Shown piece by piece: positions 36,478-45,223 of a stretch of DNA of 64,000 nt; within the stretch, counting starts at the first letter, position 1; every line of letters begins with the position of its first letter. A program made the translations under genes and the position numbers. The DNA lies in assembly GCF_007744675.1 (NCBI RefSeq), contig NZ_CP036269.1, forward strand, positions 1,751,501 to 1,815,500, in the 5' to 3' direction. Under the pieces are notes generated by a model. That model did no database searches, was not told where the DNA came from, and worked only from the letters and a program-made list of their open reading frames with translations. The stretch is from Gimesia alba. Its GTDB lineage: Bacteria; Planctomycetota; Planctomycetia; Planctomycetales; Planctomycetaceae.

Positions 36478-38166
36478 TTAGTCCGTGTTCTGTTTGATTC
36501 GTTCCCTGACTGCCTGCGGCGGTTTCCAGCCGTACGATCTTTGTTCGCGTGGATTGTAGAGGCAGGTGATGATGTAGAGGTCATTGACTTTCGATGTTTC
36601 GGGCGGGATATTGACTTGTACGTGAGTGAAGCCGTCTCCGTACCAGGCGAGATAGCCGTCGGTCGCACTTTTTTCCAGCAGGTGACCATTCAGACGAATG
36701 TCAACCAGATCAGGATTGCGATACGGGATGCGCATTTGAAACGAGACGCCGTTTTCAAGGGGCGTTTCTGCTTCGGTCGCGGTGTGGCCTTTGCTGACGG
36801 CGATTTTGATCTCCGGGCCAGCTTCAATAATCGCTTTGAGCGCGCTCTGATCGACAGCGGGAATCGGTTTGATGTTTTCGAGAAATTCCGAAGTGTCTGC
36901 TGACAACAGTGCGGCGCTTTTGGCGGACGTCGCGACGAAGTAAGTCTCTCTGCCGGCGGTTTGCGGGTAGAGGAGTGCTTGCGAAAAATAAGGTTGTTTC
37001 TGCCAGAGTTCGACGCGGCTTTGTCGACGGGCTTTGGCTGTGGTTCCCCAGGCACTGACGAAATGGCCAATGTAACCCTGGAGCCGATTGACGGGGTAAC
37101 CGGGAAAGTATTCCCCCTTCCATTTTTTGTTTCCGATATTCATGAGCGCTTTGAGCCGCGCGACGCCACTTTGTTCCCAGCCAACTTCCAACGCCATGAC
37201 CATGGTGTGGTAGCGGGCGTATCCATAATGGGCGGTGTAAAAATTGGGGCGTCCCAGCCAGAGTTTTTTGGAGAGCGCCGTCAGTGCCTGTCCCCAGTAG
37301 AGTCGTTGGGCGTCTGCTTCAAAGCGATCGTAGCCATAGCCGGCGTTGGTGCCTGCCTCGTTAATGGCTTCGGTAATCCGCCAGTCCCAGGGACGCAGCG
37401 AGACGTTTGAGTAAGCTGAGCCTGTCACTTCAAACATGGTCTGGCCGCGATAGCGTTCGCGGGAGCCGAGTTGATCGGGCGCGTATTCCTGGAGCCCGGT
37501 GCCATGCACGTCCACGTGCACGTCCGGCTGGAATTGATCCATCACGGAGAGGACCGCCATCACTTCGGGAGATTTTTCAGGGTGTTTGAACTGCAGTGTT
37601 TTCAGGTCCCAGTTGTTGGTGCCTCCCCCGGTATAGGGATCGATCTTCTGTGAGTTGCCAAAACGATCGGTTTCAAAATAGGCATAGGGGTTGATGATGG
37701 GAATGATTAACAGCAATTGGTTTTTGCGTGTTTCCTTTGCAGCCGGATCATCGCTGGTGAGCCATTCGATAAAGTGCAGGACGGCGGTTGTGCCGCTGCG
37801 TTCGGGGCCGCCATGCAGGGCCGTCATCAGGCAGATCTGTTTCGACTTGTCGTCGACTTTCTGATCTGTGATTTTCAGCATCGGAATCGGGATGCCTTCA
37901 AGGGTGACGCCGATGCGGTCGACCTGGACCCAGTCGGGATTCGTTTCTTCCCAGTATTTCAGGGTTTCCGTGTACTCTTTGAGTGTCAGCCGATGCAATT
38001 TATTCTGCCAGGGTTGAGGCAGGGCGGCCAGTTTTTGTTGGAGCGTGTTCTGTTCTTCTGCGTGTAAAGCGGGGGGAGACACTGCGCAAACGGAGAGAAT
38101 CAACAGCAAGAGGATACTATGATATTTACTTTGTGTTGTATTTTTCTGCGTGAGTGTGGGCATCAT
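36478..38166 (-). CDS. Secreted M14-like zinc carboxypeptidase
   Basis: A 562-residue protein with a signal peptide (hydrophobic SILLLLILSVCAVSPPALHA, after a charged leader). The peptidase domain starts with LTLKEYTETLKYWEETNPD; the zinc site segment reads MTALHGGPERSG and DVHVDVHGTG. In classic M14 enzymes the first motif is HxxE, whereas here His and Glu are three residues apart (HGGPE). The C-terminal part is jellyroll-like. It probably cleaves peptides or amides in the periplasm. It lies 38 bases behind the GntR-type regulator and 34 before the sialidase-like gene. Confidence 0.82.
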   Translation of the reverse strand: MMPTLTQKNTTQSKYHSILLLLILSVCAVSPPALHAEEQNTLQQKLAALPQPWQNKLHRLTLKEYTETLKYWEETNPDWVQVDRIGVTLEGIPIPMLKITDQKVDDKSKQICLMTALHGGPERSGTTAVLHFIEWLTSDDPAAKETRKNQLLLIIPIINPYAYFETDRFGNSQKIDPYTGGGTNNWDLKTLQFKHPEKSPEVMAVLSVMDQFQPDVHVDVHGTGLQEYAPDQLGSRERYRGQTMFEVTGSAYSNVSLRPWDWRITEAINEAGTNAGYGYDRFEADAQRLYWGQALTALSKKLWLGRPNFYTAHYGYARYHTMVMALEVGWEQSGVARLKALMNIGNKKWKGEYFPGYPVNRLQGYIGHFVSAWGTTAKARRQSRVELWQKQPYFSQALLYPQTAGRETYFVATSAKSAALLSADTSEFLENIKPIPAVDQSALKAIIEAGPEIKIAVSKGHTATEAETPLENGVSFQMRIPYRNPDLVDIRLNGHLLEKSATDGYLAWYGDGFTHVQVNIPPETSKVNDLYIITCLYNPREQRSYGWKPPQAVRERIKQNTD

Positions 38167-38204
38167 GTTGTTGGTCCTGCATTGTTGTTAAATTCAGGCG
38201 GTGA

Positions 38205-39341
38205 TTACTTGCGCTGTTGTTTTGGGGGTGGCGCCAGTGTTTCTCCAATGCTGACATTAATGGGCATCGGAAAGACTTCTGCGGTGTCGATGGGAAGTGT
38301 TCCCTGTTTCATCAATGTCAGCAGTTCAGCTGCTTTCTGTCCGATGGCGATTTCGTCGACGGTGATCGAGGAGAGTCGGCTTTGAATCGCGCCGTGGCGG
38401 ACGGTGCCACCGAATCCGAGCAGGGAGACATCTTCGGGCACGCGCTTGCCCAGCTTTCCCAAGAGGAGATAAATCAGCTCGGCCAGTGAATCGAAGGTGG
38501 CAAAGATCGCTGTCGACGGTTCAGGTCGCTGGAACATCGCTTCTAACGTCGCCAGCAGTTCCTGTTCGTAATCGATGGGATGCAGTTGCGCGCTGGGGCC
38601 ATGAAAAATAAACGGTTCCGGGCAGGGCGATTCATGAGATTCGAGTGCCTCGCGCAAGCCGGCCTCGTACTCAATTGACGCGGTCGCCCGATGGGGAGAG
38701 AACATAGCGACCGAACGATGCCCCTGTTTGAGCAGAGTCTGACCAGCCAGTAGACCGACGTCTCGAAAGGGGATCGAGAGCAGTGGTGCCTGAACACCTT
38801 CGACCTGTCTGTGACAGAAGACAACCGGGATGCCGTGCTGCTGTAGTTGACGAACTTGATACGCGGGCGTTGCGGGAACGGTAGCCGGGACGAGGGCCAC
38901 GCCGGACACGTGTTTGTCAATCAGTTGCAGGATCGTATTACCTTGCATGTCGACTTTGTTTTCCGTGCAGCAGACGAGAACCTGATTCTGGGTGAGCGCG
39001 GCCGCCTGTTCGAAACTTCGTTGCAAAGAGGGATAATATCCCGTTCGCGTTTCCGGAAGGACAAAGGCAAAGATATCGAGCGGTTTGGAGACCGGCAGTG
39101 GTGGGTTGGTGCTGACAAACGAGCCTTTGCCGTGAATGCGTGTGATCCAACCCTGTTCTTCCAGGAGCTGCATCGCGTTACGGACTGTGGTTCTCGCCAG
39201 TTGATAAGTATCGCAGAGTTGATGTTCCGAAGGGAGTGCCTCGCCCGGGCGGATTTCTCCCGCAGTCACTTTCTGAATCAATTGATCGACGAGCAGCATG
39301 TATTTAGGACGCTGTTTGCCGGATTGTGCGAGTAATGACAT
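38205..39341 (-). CDS. GntR-family regulator with LacI-type sugar-binding domain (AraR-like architecture)
   Basis: A 378-residue regulator. An N-terminal GntR winged HTH (YMLLVDQLIQKVTAGEIRPGEALPSEHQL, TTVRNAMQLLEEQGWITRIHGKGSFVS) is joined to a LacI/periplasmic-binding-like effector domain (PVVFCHRQVEGVQAPLLSIPFRDVGLLAGQ, LLGFGGTVRHGAIQSRLSSITVDEIAIGQKA). AraR of Bacillus has the same architecture and is released by a sugar. The start at 39341 has AGGGGA 6 bases upstream. A palindrome at 39428-39452 between it and the divergent propeller gene is the likely operator, so it probably controls itself, its downstream genes and the divergent gene. Confidence 0.9.
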   Translation of the reverse strand: MSLLAQSGKQRPKYMLLVDQLIQKVTAGEIRPGEALPSEHQLCDTYQLARTTVRNAMQLLEEQGWITRIHGKGSFVSTNPPLPVSKPLDIFAFVLPETRTGYYPSLQRSFEQAAALTQNQVLVCCTENKVDMQGNTILQLIDKHVSGVALVPATVPATPAYQVRQLQQHGIPVVFCHRQVEGVQAPLLSIPFRDVGLLAGQTLLKQGHRSVAMFSPHRATASIEYEAGLREALESHESPCPEPFIFHGPSAQLHPIDYEQELLATLEAMFQRPEPSTAIFATFDSLAELIYLLLGKLGKRVPEDVSLLGFGGTVRHGAIQSRLSSITVDEIAIGQKAAELLTLMKQGTLPIDTAEVFPMPINVSIGETLAPPPKQQRK

Positions 39342-39427
39342 TAAGGTCCCCTGTGGAATGGCAGGAGTGTGTGGATTCAAATCGAAAAGAAATCAGATTT
39401 CGCTTGAAATCTGATTCAAAGTGCGTT

Positions 39428-39452
39428 ACTTGTATTTAATTATGATACAAGT
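39428..39452. promoter_or_regulatory. Palindromic operator for the GntR/LacI-type regulator
   Basis: ACTTGTAT and ATACAAGT form a perfect 8 bp inverted repeat with a 9-base spacer. It lies 87 bases before the regulator start and 119 bases before the divergent propeller gene. Related half-sites CAATTTGTATC (39471-39481) and ATACAAG (39533-39539) follow. The TTGTA core resembles AraR operators (established family knowledge); binding is inferred. Confidence 0.7.
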
Positions 39453-39570
39453 TGTTTGCATGTTGTCAATCAATTTGTATCGCTGAATCACGTGTTAAAG
39501 TCTGATTTAGTGCTGTAGTATCTAAATAATGAATACAAGATGTCTTTCGTCACACTCAGAGGGGATTCAA

Positions 39571-41040
39571 ATGAAACAACTGATGCTGGTGCTACTTGCG
39601 TTACTGGGAATTCTCGAAGCGCCCGCGCTGCAGGCGGGGGAAATGAAGCCACTTGAGATTGGCGATCAGCGGGAATTATTCGTCGATGATTATCTGATTG
39701 ATCAATTGAAGGGAGCCGAACTGCGATTGCATCATCCGGTGGATGAAGGCATCGTTTTGAAGTTCGACAAACCCTGGGAAGGGTTGTTTTGCGGATATTG
39801 TACTGTGATCAAAGACGGCGATTTGTACCGCGCCTATTACCGCGGGCGACCAAGTGCCGGAGCGGACGGCGATGTCGGGGAAGTCTATTGCTACGCGGAA
39901 TCGAAAGATGGCGTGAACTGGACCAAGCCCGAATTTTCGATGTTTGAAAAGGCGGGGTTCAAGAAGAACAATATTATCCTGGCTGATGCAGCACCGATGA
40001 CACATAACTTCTCACCCTTTCTGGATACGCGGCCCGGTGTTCCCCAGGCAGAACGCTATAAGGCATTGGGTGGCACGATGGGAAGTGGCCTGGTCGCGTT
40101 TACGTCACCCGATGGGATTCATTGGAAACAGCATCCTGCCGGCGCGGTCATCCCCAAGAAGATGGTGCCGTTTCCATACATGTTCGATTCACAGAATGTG
40201 GCGTTCTGGTCTCCGGTCGAGAAAAAGTACATCAGCTATTTTCGAGTCTTTAAAGATAAGATTCGGCGCATCGCACGGACGGAGAGTGATGATTTCATTC
40301 ACTGGTCTCCCCCGGTCTTAATGGAATACACATCACGAGGAGAGAAAGCACCGATCGAGCATCTTTATACCAATCAGACGCACCCTTATTTCCGTGCGCC
40401 TCACATCTATCTGGCTGTGGCAGCGCGGTTTATGCCGGGGCGTCAGGTGTTGACGGATGCACAAGCGAAGGAAATTGGCGTGCATCCGCGCTATTTCAAA
40501 GATACCTCCGATGCGATTCTGATGACGACGCGTGGCGATAATACATACCAACGAACCTTTTTGAGTGGATTTATCACGGGGGGGATTGGCGCACAAAACT
40601 GGGTTTCCCGGACGAATTATCCTGCCTTGAATGTGGTGCAAACCGGTCCGGCGGAAATGTCGGTGTATGTGAATCAGGATTATGCTCAGCCGACGGCCCA
40701 TTTACGCCGCTACTCGATGCGTCTGGATGGTTTTGCATCGGTGCGAGCCGATTATGCCGGGGGGGAATTGATTACGAAACCGCTGATTTTTGACGGTTCT
40801 GAATTGTCGATTAACTTTTCCACTTCGGCGGCGGGTGGCATTAAAGTGGAAATTCAAGATGAAAATGGTAAGCCGATTCCCGGGTTTACGCTCGCTGATT
40901 CCCGTGAGCAAATTGGCAATGAAGTAAATCGGATTGTGACGTGGAAGGGGGGCAAAGATTTGAAGTCCTTAAGCGGCAAACCGGTTCGTCTGCGCTTTGT
41001 CATGAAAGACGCCGACCTGTATTCGTTGCAGTTCAAGTAA
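39571..41040 (+). CDS. Secreted five-bladed-propeller-like glycosidase-related protein
   Basis: A 489-residue protein with a signal peptide (MKQLMLVLLALLGILEAPALQA). It begins with DQRELFVDDYLIDQLKGAELRLHHP, a pattern common at the N-terminus of large planctomycete families related to GH43/GH32-like propellers, with blades marked by YYRGRPSA, YAESKDGVNWTKP, FTSPDGIHWKQ and SDDFIHWSPP. The C-terminus is a jellyroll-like domain. A hydrolase role on host or algal glycans is likely, but no catalytic triad is assigned. Start 39571 has AGAGGGG upstream. It is divergent from the GntR-type regulator and followed by a strong terminator. Confidence 0.8.
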   Translation: MKQLMLVLLALLGILEAPALQAGEMKPLEIGDQRELFVDDYLIDQLKGAELRLHHPVDEGIVLKFDKPWEGLFCGYCTVIKDGDLYRAYYRGRPSAGADGDVGEVYCYAESKDGVNWTKPEFSMFEKAGFKKNNIILADAAPMTHNFSPFLDTRPGVPQAERYKALGGTMGSGLVAFTSPDGIHWKQHPAGAVIPKKMVPFPYMFDSQNVAFWSPVEKKYISYFRVFKDKIRRIARTESDDFIHWSPPVLMEYTSRGEKAPIEHLYTNQTHPYFRAPHIYLAVAARFMPGRQVLTDAQAKEIGVHPRYFKDTSDAILMTTRGDNTYQRTFLSGFITGGIGAQNWVSRTNYPALNVVQTGPAEMSVYVNQDYAQPTAHLRRYSMRLDGFASVRADYAGGELITKPLIFDGSELSINFSTSAAGGIKVEIQDENGKPIPGFTLADSREQIGNEVNRIVTWKGGKDLKSLSGKPVRLRFVMKDADLYSLQFK

Positions 41041-41068
41041 GACTGGTCACAGTAGTTTGAAAAAGATT

Positions 41069-41117
41069 CTCCGGAAAGGGGCGCTGCAGCATAGACGGTT
41101 CTTTCCGGAGTTTTTTT
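41069..41117 (+). terminator. Intrinsic terminator of the propeller gene
   Basis: CTCCGGAAAG (41069-41078) and CTTTCCGGAG (41101-41110) form a perfect 10 bp stem with a 22-base loop, followed by seven T. Confidence 0.92.
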
Positions 41118-41167
41118 AATAGGGACAGCGGCTCATTGATTCCTCATTTCCAGAAGAATAGCGAAGT

Positions 41168-42181
41168 ATGACGGACCAAAGACGATTACTGGTGGTGGGC
41201 GTGGGTTCCATTGGCGAGCGGCATTTGCGTTGTTTTCAGGCGACGGATCGCGTGGATGTTTCGATCTGCGAATTGAATGCTGATTTGCGCGAGAAGATCG
41301 CCGCCCAATATGGAGTGGAAAGACAGTACGCCGACCTTGATATGGCTTTGGCTGATCCGCATGATTGTGCCGTGATCGCGACGCCCGCGCATTTGCATAT
41401 TGATGTTTCTACACGTGCGGTGGAAGCAGGTCTGGATCTGTTGATCGAAAAACCGTTGAGCACGAATTTCAAAGGCATCAGCGAACTGCAGAATTTGCTT
41501 CAGCAAAAGCAGAAGAAGGCGGCGATTGCTTATGTCTATCGGGCGCACCCGGCGCTGGCGGCGATGAAGGCCGCGCTGGACTCGGGGAAATATGGCAAGC
41601 CGGTTGAGTTGGTGGTGGTTTCAGGACAGAACTTTCCCACGTACCGACCCGCTTATCGCGACATTTATTACAAATCCCGCGAGACCGGAGGCGGCGCCGT
41701 TCAAGATGCGCTCACCCATTCGATGAATGCCGGCGAATATCTGGTCGGCCCCGTCAATGCGCTGGTGGCTGATTTTTCGCATCAGGTATTGGAAGGTGTG
41801 GATGTCGAAGATACCGTGCACGTCATCACCAGGCAGGGGAACGTGATGGGCAGTTTCACACTGAACCAGCATCAGCCGGCGAATGAGTCGAGTATGACGG
41901 TGATTTGTGAGCGGGGCATGTTACGGTTTGAATACCAGAAAAGCTGGTTTCGCTGGATTACCGAACCCGATTCGGAGTGGCAAGTCGGGTATCAGGAAAC
42001 GCTCGAACGGGATACACTTTTCCAAAGGCAGGCGAGTGCGTTTCTGGATTATCTGGACGGTTTCTGTCCGCCACTCTGCTCGCTGGAGGAGGGAGCACAG
42101 ACACTGGCAGTAAATCTGTCGATTCTGGATTCCGTGGAACAGCGATCCTGGATCGAGCCGGCACATTATATTTCTAACTGA
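41168..42181 (+). CDS. Gfo/Idh/MocA-family sugar oxidoreductase
   Basis: A 337-residue NAD(P)-dependent dehydrogenase. The N-terminal Rossmann motif is VVGVGSIGERHLR, IEKPL carries the conserved Lys near residue 98, and the C-terminal domain has AYVYRAHPALAAMK and QDALTHSMNAGEYLVG. The His of DALTHSMN is a candidate active-site residue. Members oxidise or epimerise sugars and inositols. The next gene, 29 bases on, is an SDR, and the two probably act in sequence on one sugar-like substrate. Confidence 0.9.
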   Translation: MTDQRRLLVVGVGSIGERHLRCFQATDRVDVSICELNADLREKIAAQYGVERQYADLDMALADPHDCAVIATPAHLHIDVSTRAVEAGLDLLIEKPLSTNFKGISELQNLLQQKQKKAAIAYVYRAHPALAAMKAALDSGKYGKPVELVVVSGQNFPTYRPAYRDIYYKSRETGGGAVQDALTHSMNAGEYLVGPVNALVADFSHQVLEGVDVEDTVHVITRQGNVMGSFTLNQHQPANESSMTVICERGMLRFEYQKSWFRWITEPDSEWQVGYQETLERDTLFQRQASAFLDYLDGFCPPLCSLEEGAQTLAVNLSILDSVEQRSWIEPAHYISN

Positions 42182-42210
42182 ATATAACTGAAAAAGTGAC
42201 AGACGAATCT

Positions 42211-43014
42211 ATGAAACCGACAGACGAACCAACGGTCCAGCAGCTATTTGATCTTAAAGGCAAAACCGTGCTCATTTCCGGGGCCAGTGGTTATCTGGGG
42301 GGCGCGATGGCGCGGGGACTGGCGGAAGCGGGAGCACGGCTGGTGATCAGTAGCCGCGATCGAAGTCGTGCAGAGCAGACGGCCAGCGAACTACCCGATC
42401 CGCATCAGGTAAATCATCTCGGCGTCGCACTGGACCATATGCAGGAGGCGTCCATTGACGAAGGATTTGCCAACGCAGTCAAAGCGGCGGGACAGATTGA
42501 TGTGCTGGTCAACAACGGAAATGATCCGGTGGGTGAGGACTGGCGGAGTGTGACCGCGGACGCGTTTTCCCGGCATCTGCAGAATGCGACCGGGTATTTT
42601 CTGCTGGCGCGGAAACTGCGGGATCATGTTGTCGAACGTCAGGCCGCCGGTTGTGTGATTATGATCGGTTCGATGTATGGTGTGGTGGGCTCATACCCTG
42701 AGGCGTATGAGGGAATCTGTAATGCCAGCCCGGTCGCGTATCACACGATGAAGGGGGGCCTGATTCATCAGACGCGGCATCTGGCCGTCTATTGGGCGAA
42801 AGATAATGTCCGTGTGAACTGTCTGAGCCCCGGGCCGTTTCCTTCCGAGGCAGCGCCAGACGGATTGGCCGCGCGATTGAGTGAACATAGCCCGATGGGT
42901 CGGATGGGCAAACCGTCTGAATTGAAAGGGGCCGCGGTGTTTCTGGCCAGCGATGCCAGCAGCTATATCACCGGTCAGAATCTTCTGGTGGATGGTGGCT
43001 GGACTGCCTGGTAA
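42211..43014 (+). CDS. SDR-family oxidoreductase
   Basis: A 267-residue short-chain dehydrogenase. The cofactor motif is SGASGYLGGAMAR, the catalytic Ser is in MIGSMYGVVG, and Tyr-x3-Lys is intact in AYHTMKGG. It resembles the SDRs near sugar-modification loci such as PtmA (impression only). The ATG at 42211 is used; a GTG at 42196 would add five residues and neither has a strong ribosome binding site. It follows the Gfo/Idh gene and ends that unit. Confidence 0.88.
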   Translation: MKPTDEPTVQQLFDLKGKTVLISGASGYLGGAMARGLAEAGARLVISSRDRSRAEQTASELPDPHQVNHLGVALDHMQEASIDEGFANAVKAAGQIDVLVNNGNDPVGEDWRSVTADAFSRHLQNATGYFLLARKLRDHVVERQAAGCVIMIGSMYGVVGSYPEAYEGICNASPVAYHTMKGGLIHQTRHLAVYWAKDNVRVNCLSPGPFPSEAAPDGLAARLSEHSPMGRMGKPSELKGAAVFLASDASSYITGQNLLVDGGWTAW

Positions 43015-43132
43015 GAGGAAGACTCAGAGAAACAGTGTCAATCATCTGACTTTGTGGTAGAATGAAAGCTGTTTGCTGTCAGATGGTTACGCATCTGATT
43101 TACTGATGAGTCAATGCACCTGCGGAAGTTTC

Positions 43133-44779
43133 ATGGATTCTGGGATACTCAATTCGATTGGCGGCCTGGGGCTGTTCCTGCTGGGCATGGTCATTCTGAC
43201 GACGGGCCTGAAAGAGCTGGCCGGCGATACGATTCGACGCATGATCGCGCGGTTTACCACGAGCCTTCCATCGGGAATTGCAACCGGTGCTGTTGTCACG
43301 GCAATTCTGCAGTCTTCCAGTGCGACGACGGTTACTGCCGTCGGTTTTGCGGGTGCGGGTTTGCTGACACTGTCGCAATCATTGGGGATCGTTTTCGGCG
43401 CGAATCTGGGAACGACGATCACCGGCTGGATCGTCGCGATCTTCGGTTTTCAATTCAAACTCGGTATACTCGCCTATCCCTTGGTCCTGTTCGGGGTCAT
43501 CTTGAATCTGTTTGCACGGAAGCGAATCGCGGCTGCTGGTCTGGCGTTGGCCGGTTTTGGTGTGATTTTTATTGGCATCGACAGTCTGCAGGGGGGAATG
43601 GCGGGTCTGGCCAATGGAATCACGCCACAGAATTTTCCACAGGATACCTGGACGGGGCGACTGATGTTGGTTTTGATCGGTGTGGCAATTACGCTGGTGA
43701 CGCAGTCTTCCAGTGCCGGCGTGGCGATGGCCTTGACTGCGGTTCATACCGGAACGATTTCACTCGCGCAAGCGGGGGCGATGGTGATTGGCTTTGATGT
43801 AGGAACGACGTTTACCGCGTTGCTAGCGGCTTTGGGAGGATCGGTGGCAGCCCGGCGAACCGGTTTTGCGCATGTGTTCTATAATGTGGTGACGGCGATC
43901 GGAGCCTATTTTCTTTTGCCCGTTTATATCTGGTTTTGGAATGACTATCTGAACCAGGGGCAGGAGCTCTCACCGGAAATCGCGCTGGTTGCTTTTCATT
44001 CACTGTTCAATTTTCTGGGAGTGATGTTAATCATTCCGTTTACCGGGCAGTTCGCCCGCGTGATCACGCGTCTGGTCCCGGAAGCCGTCAATGATCAGAC
44101 GGAACGACTGGAAGAGTCTTTGATTCAGAATCCCAACGTGGCCATCGAAGCGTCCCGTTCGACGCTGGTGGATGTGTTTCAGCGCGTTTTGGCGGTATAC
44201 CATCGTTTGTTTACGTCTGAATTGGATACCGATGTAATTCAGGACGAACTGAAACAGTATCAATCGACGCTGGAAACCACGTCTGATTATTTGAGACGGA
44301 TTAACATTTCAGAATCGGATGCGGAGACATTGCGCTGTTATCAGGAAGTGGTCTTAGCGCTCGATCATATCGAACGTTTGATGAGACGCTATCAGGATCT
44401 GGAACGCCTGAAAGCAACCCGCAAAGTTGAACAGCTCGCTGAAATCGCCGATCAACTGACGGCTCTGATCGCACGAACAGAAACCGATTTGCAGGACCGT
44501 TCCTTTGTTTTGGATGAACAGCCTTTAGAACACTTCTGGTTGGAGCTGGACAAGAATCAGAAATCAACCCGACGGCAATTTACTGAGGCGGCCGCGAGAA
44601 CCGGCGCTGATTTCGATGTGTTGCTGGGGCAGTTAGACGCGTATCGCTGGCTGAGCCGGATCAGTTATCATCTCTGGCGCGGCGTCCATCATTTACAAAA
44701 GGCCCGGATCATCGTCACTGATATCGGTCAGGAATCGCAGCCTGCCATTTCGAATCATGAACGTGGAAAGAATGATTGA
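43133..44779 (+). CDS. Na/Pi cotransporter family protein (NptA-like)
   Basis: A 548-residue inner-membrane protein of the PNaS family. Two inverted repeats each carry the QSSSA motif (AILQSSSATTVTA and VTQSSSAGVAMA), which form the sodium and phosphate site. After about eight membrane segments (to about residue 315) comes a cytoplasmic PhoU-like helical domain. It probably imports phosphate, or exports it, with sodium. MDSGILNSIGGLGLFLLG at 43133 is preferred over in-frame Mets at 43106 and 43073 because GCGGAAG lies 5 bases before it and homologues begin there. The stop overlaps the GNAT gene start. Confidence 0.9.
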   Translation: MDSGILNSIGGLGLFLLGMVILTTGLKELAGDTIRRMIARFTTSLPSGIATGAVVTAILQSSSATTVTAVGFAGAGLLTLSQSLGIVFGANLGTTITGWIVAIFGFQFKLGILAYPLVLFGVILNLFARKRIAAAGLALAGFGVIFIGIDSLQGGMAGLANGITPQNFPQDTWTGRLMLVLIGVAITLVTQSSSAGVAMALTAVHTGTISLAQAGAMVIGFDVGTTFTALLAALGGSVAARRTGFAHVFYNVVTAIGAYFLLPVYIWFWNDYLNQGQELSPEIALVAFHSLFNFLGVMLIIPFTGQFARVITRLVPEAVNDQTERLEESLIQNPNVAIEASRSTLVDVFQRVLAVYHRLFTSELDTDVIQDELKQYQSTLETTSDYLRRINISESDAETLRCYQEVVLALDHIERLMRRYQDLERLKATRKVEQLAEIADQLTALIARTETDLQDRSFVLDEQPLEHFWLELDKNQKSTRRQFTEAAARTGADFDVLLGQLDAYRWLSRISYHLWRGVHHLQKARIIVTDIGQESQPAISNHERGKND

Positions 44780-45216
44780 TGAAATTTGAACGGATTCCAT
44801 TTCGATCCGACAGGTATGACCAGGCGTGCCAACTTCGTCATGAATTACTCCGCAGGCCGCTGGGATTGGATTTATTCGCAGAGGATCTGGCAGCGGAATC
44901 TGCATATCGACATTATGGCATGATTGAAGAAGACCGGGTTGTGGCCTGTGCGCTGGCGGTACCTGTGACTCCGGAGAAAGCAAAAATCCGTCAAATGGCG
45001 GTTGCTGTCGAATATCAAAACCAGGGAACTGGCAGGCAGCTTTTACGAAATATGGAACTCGATCTTAAGCAGCAGGGAGTGAAGTCACTTGAGTTGGAAG
45101 CACGATCGACGGCCGTCGGCTTTTATGAAAAACTGGATTATAAAAAAGAAGGGGACGAATTCTTAGCGGTCTCCATTCCGCATGTGAAGATGGTGAAATC
45201 ACTGGTTCAAGAGTGA
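44779..45216 (+). CDS. GNAT-family N-acetyltransferase
   Basis: A 145-residue acetyltransferase with the acetyl-CoA segment RQMAVAVEYQNQGTGRQLLRNME (Q/RxxGxG/A type) and the SLELEARSTAVGFYEKLDYKKEG block. It belongs to the small PA4866/ElaA-like group; the acceptor is unknown. The ATG overlaps the cotransporter stop (TGATG at 44777-44781), suggesting coupling. It converges with a DUF1501 gene 7 bases away. Confidence 0.88.
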   Translation: MKFERIPFRSDRYDQACQLRHELLRRPLGLDLFAEDLAAESAYRHYGMIEEDRVVACALAVPVTPEKAKIRQMAVAVEYQNQGTGRQLLRNMELDLKQQGVKSLELEARSTAVGFYEKLDYKKEGDEFLAVSIPHVKMVKSLVQE

Positions 45217-45223
45217 TGACACA

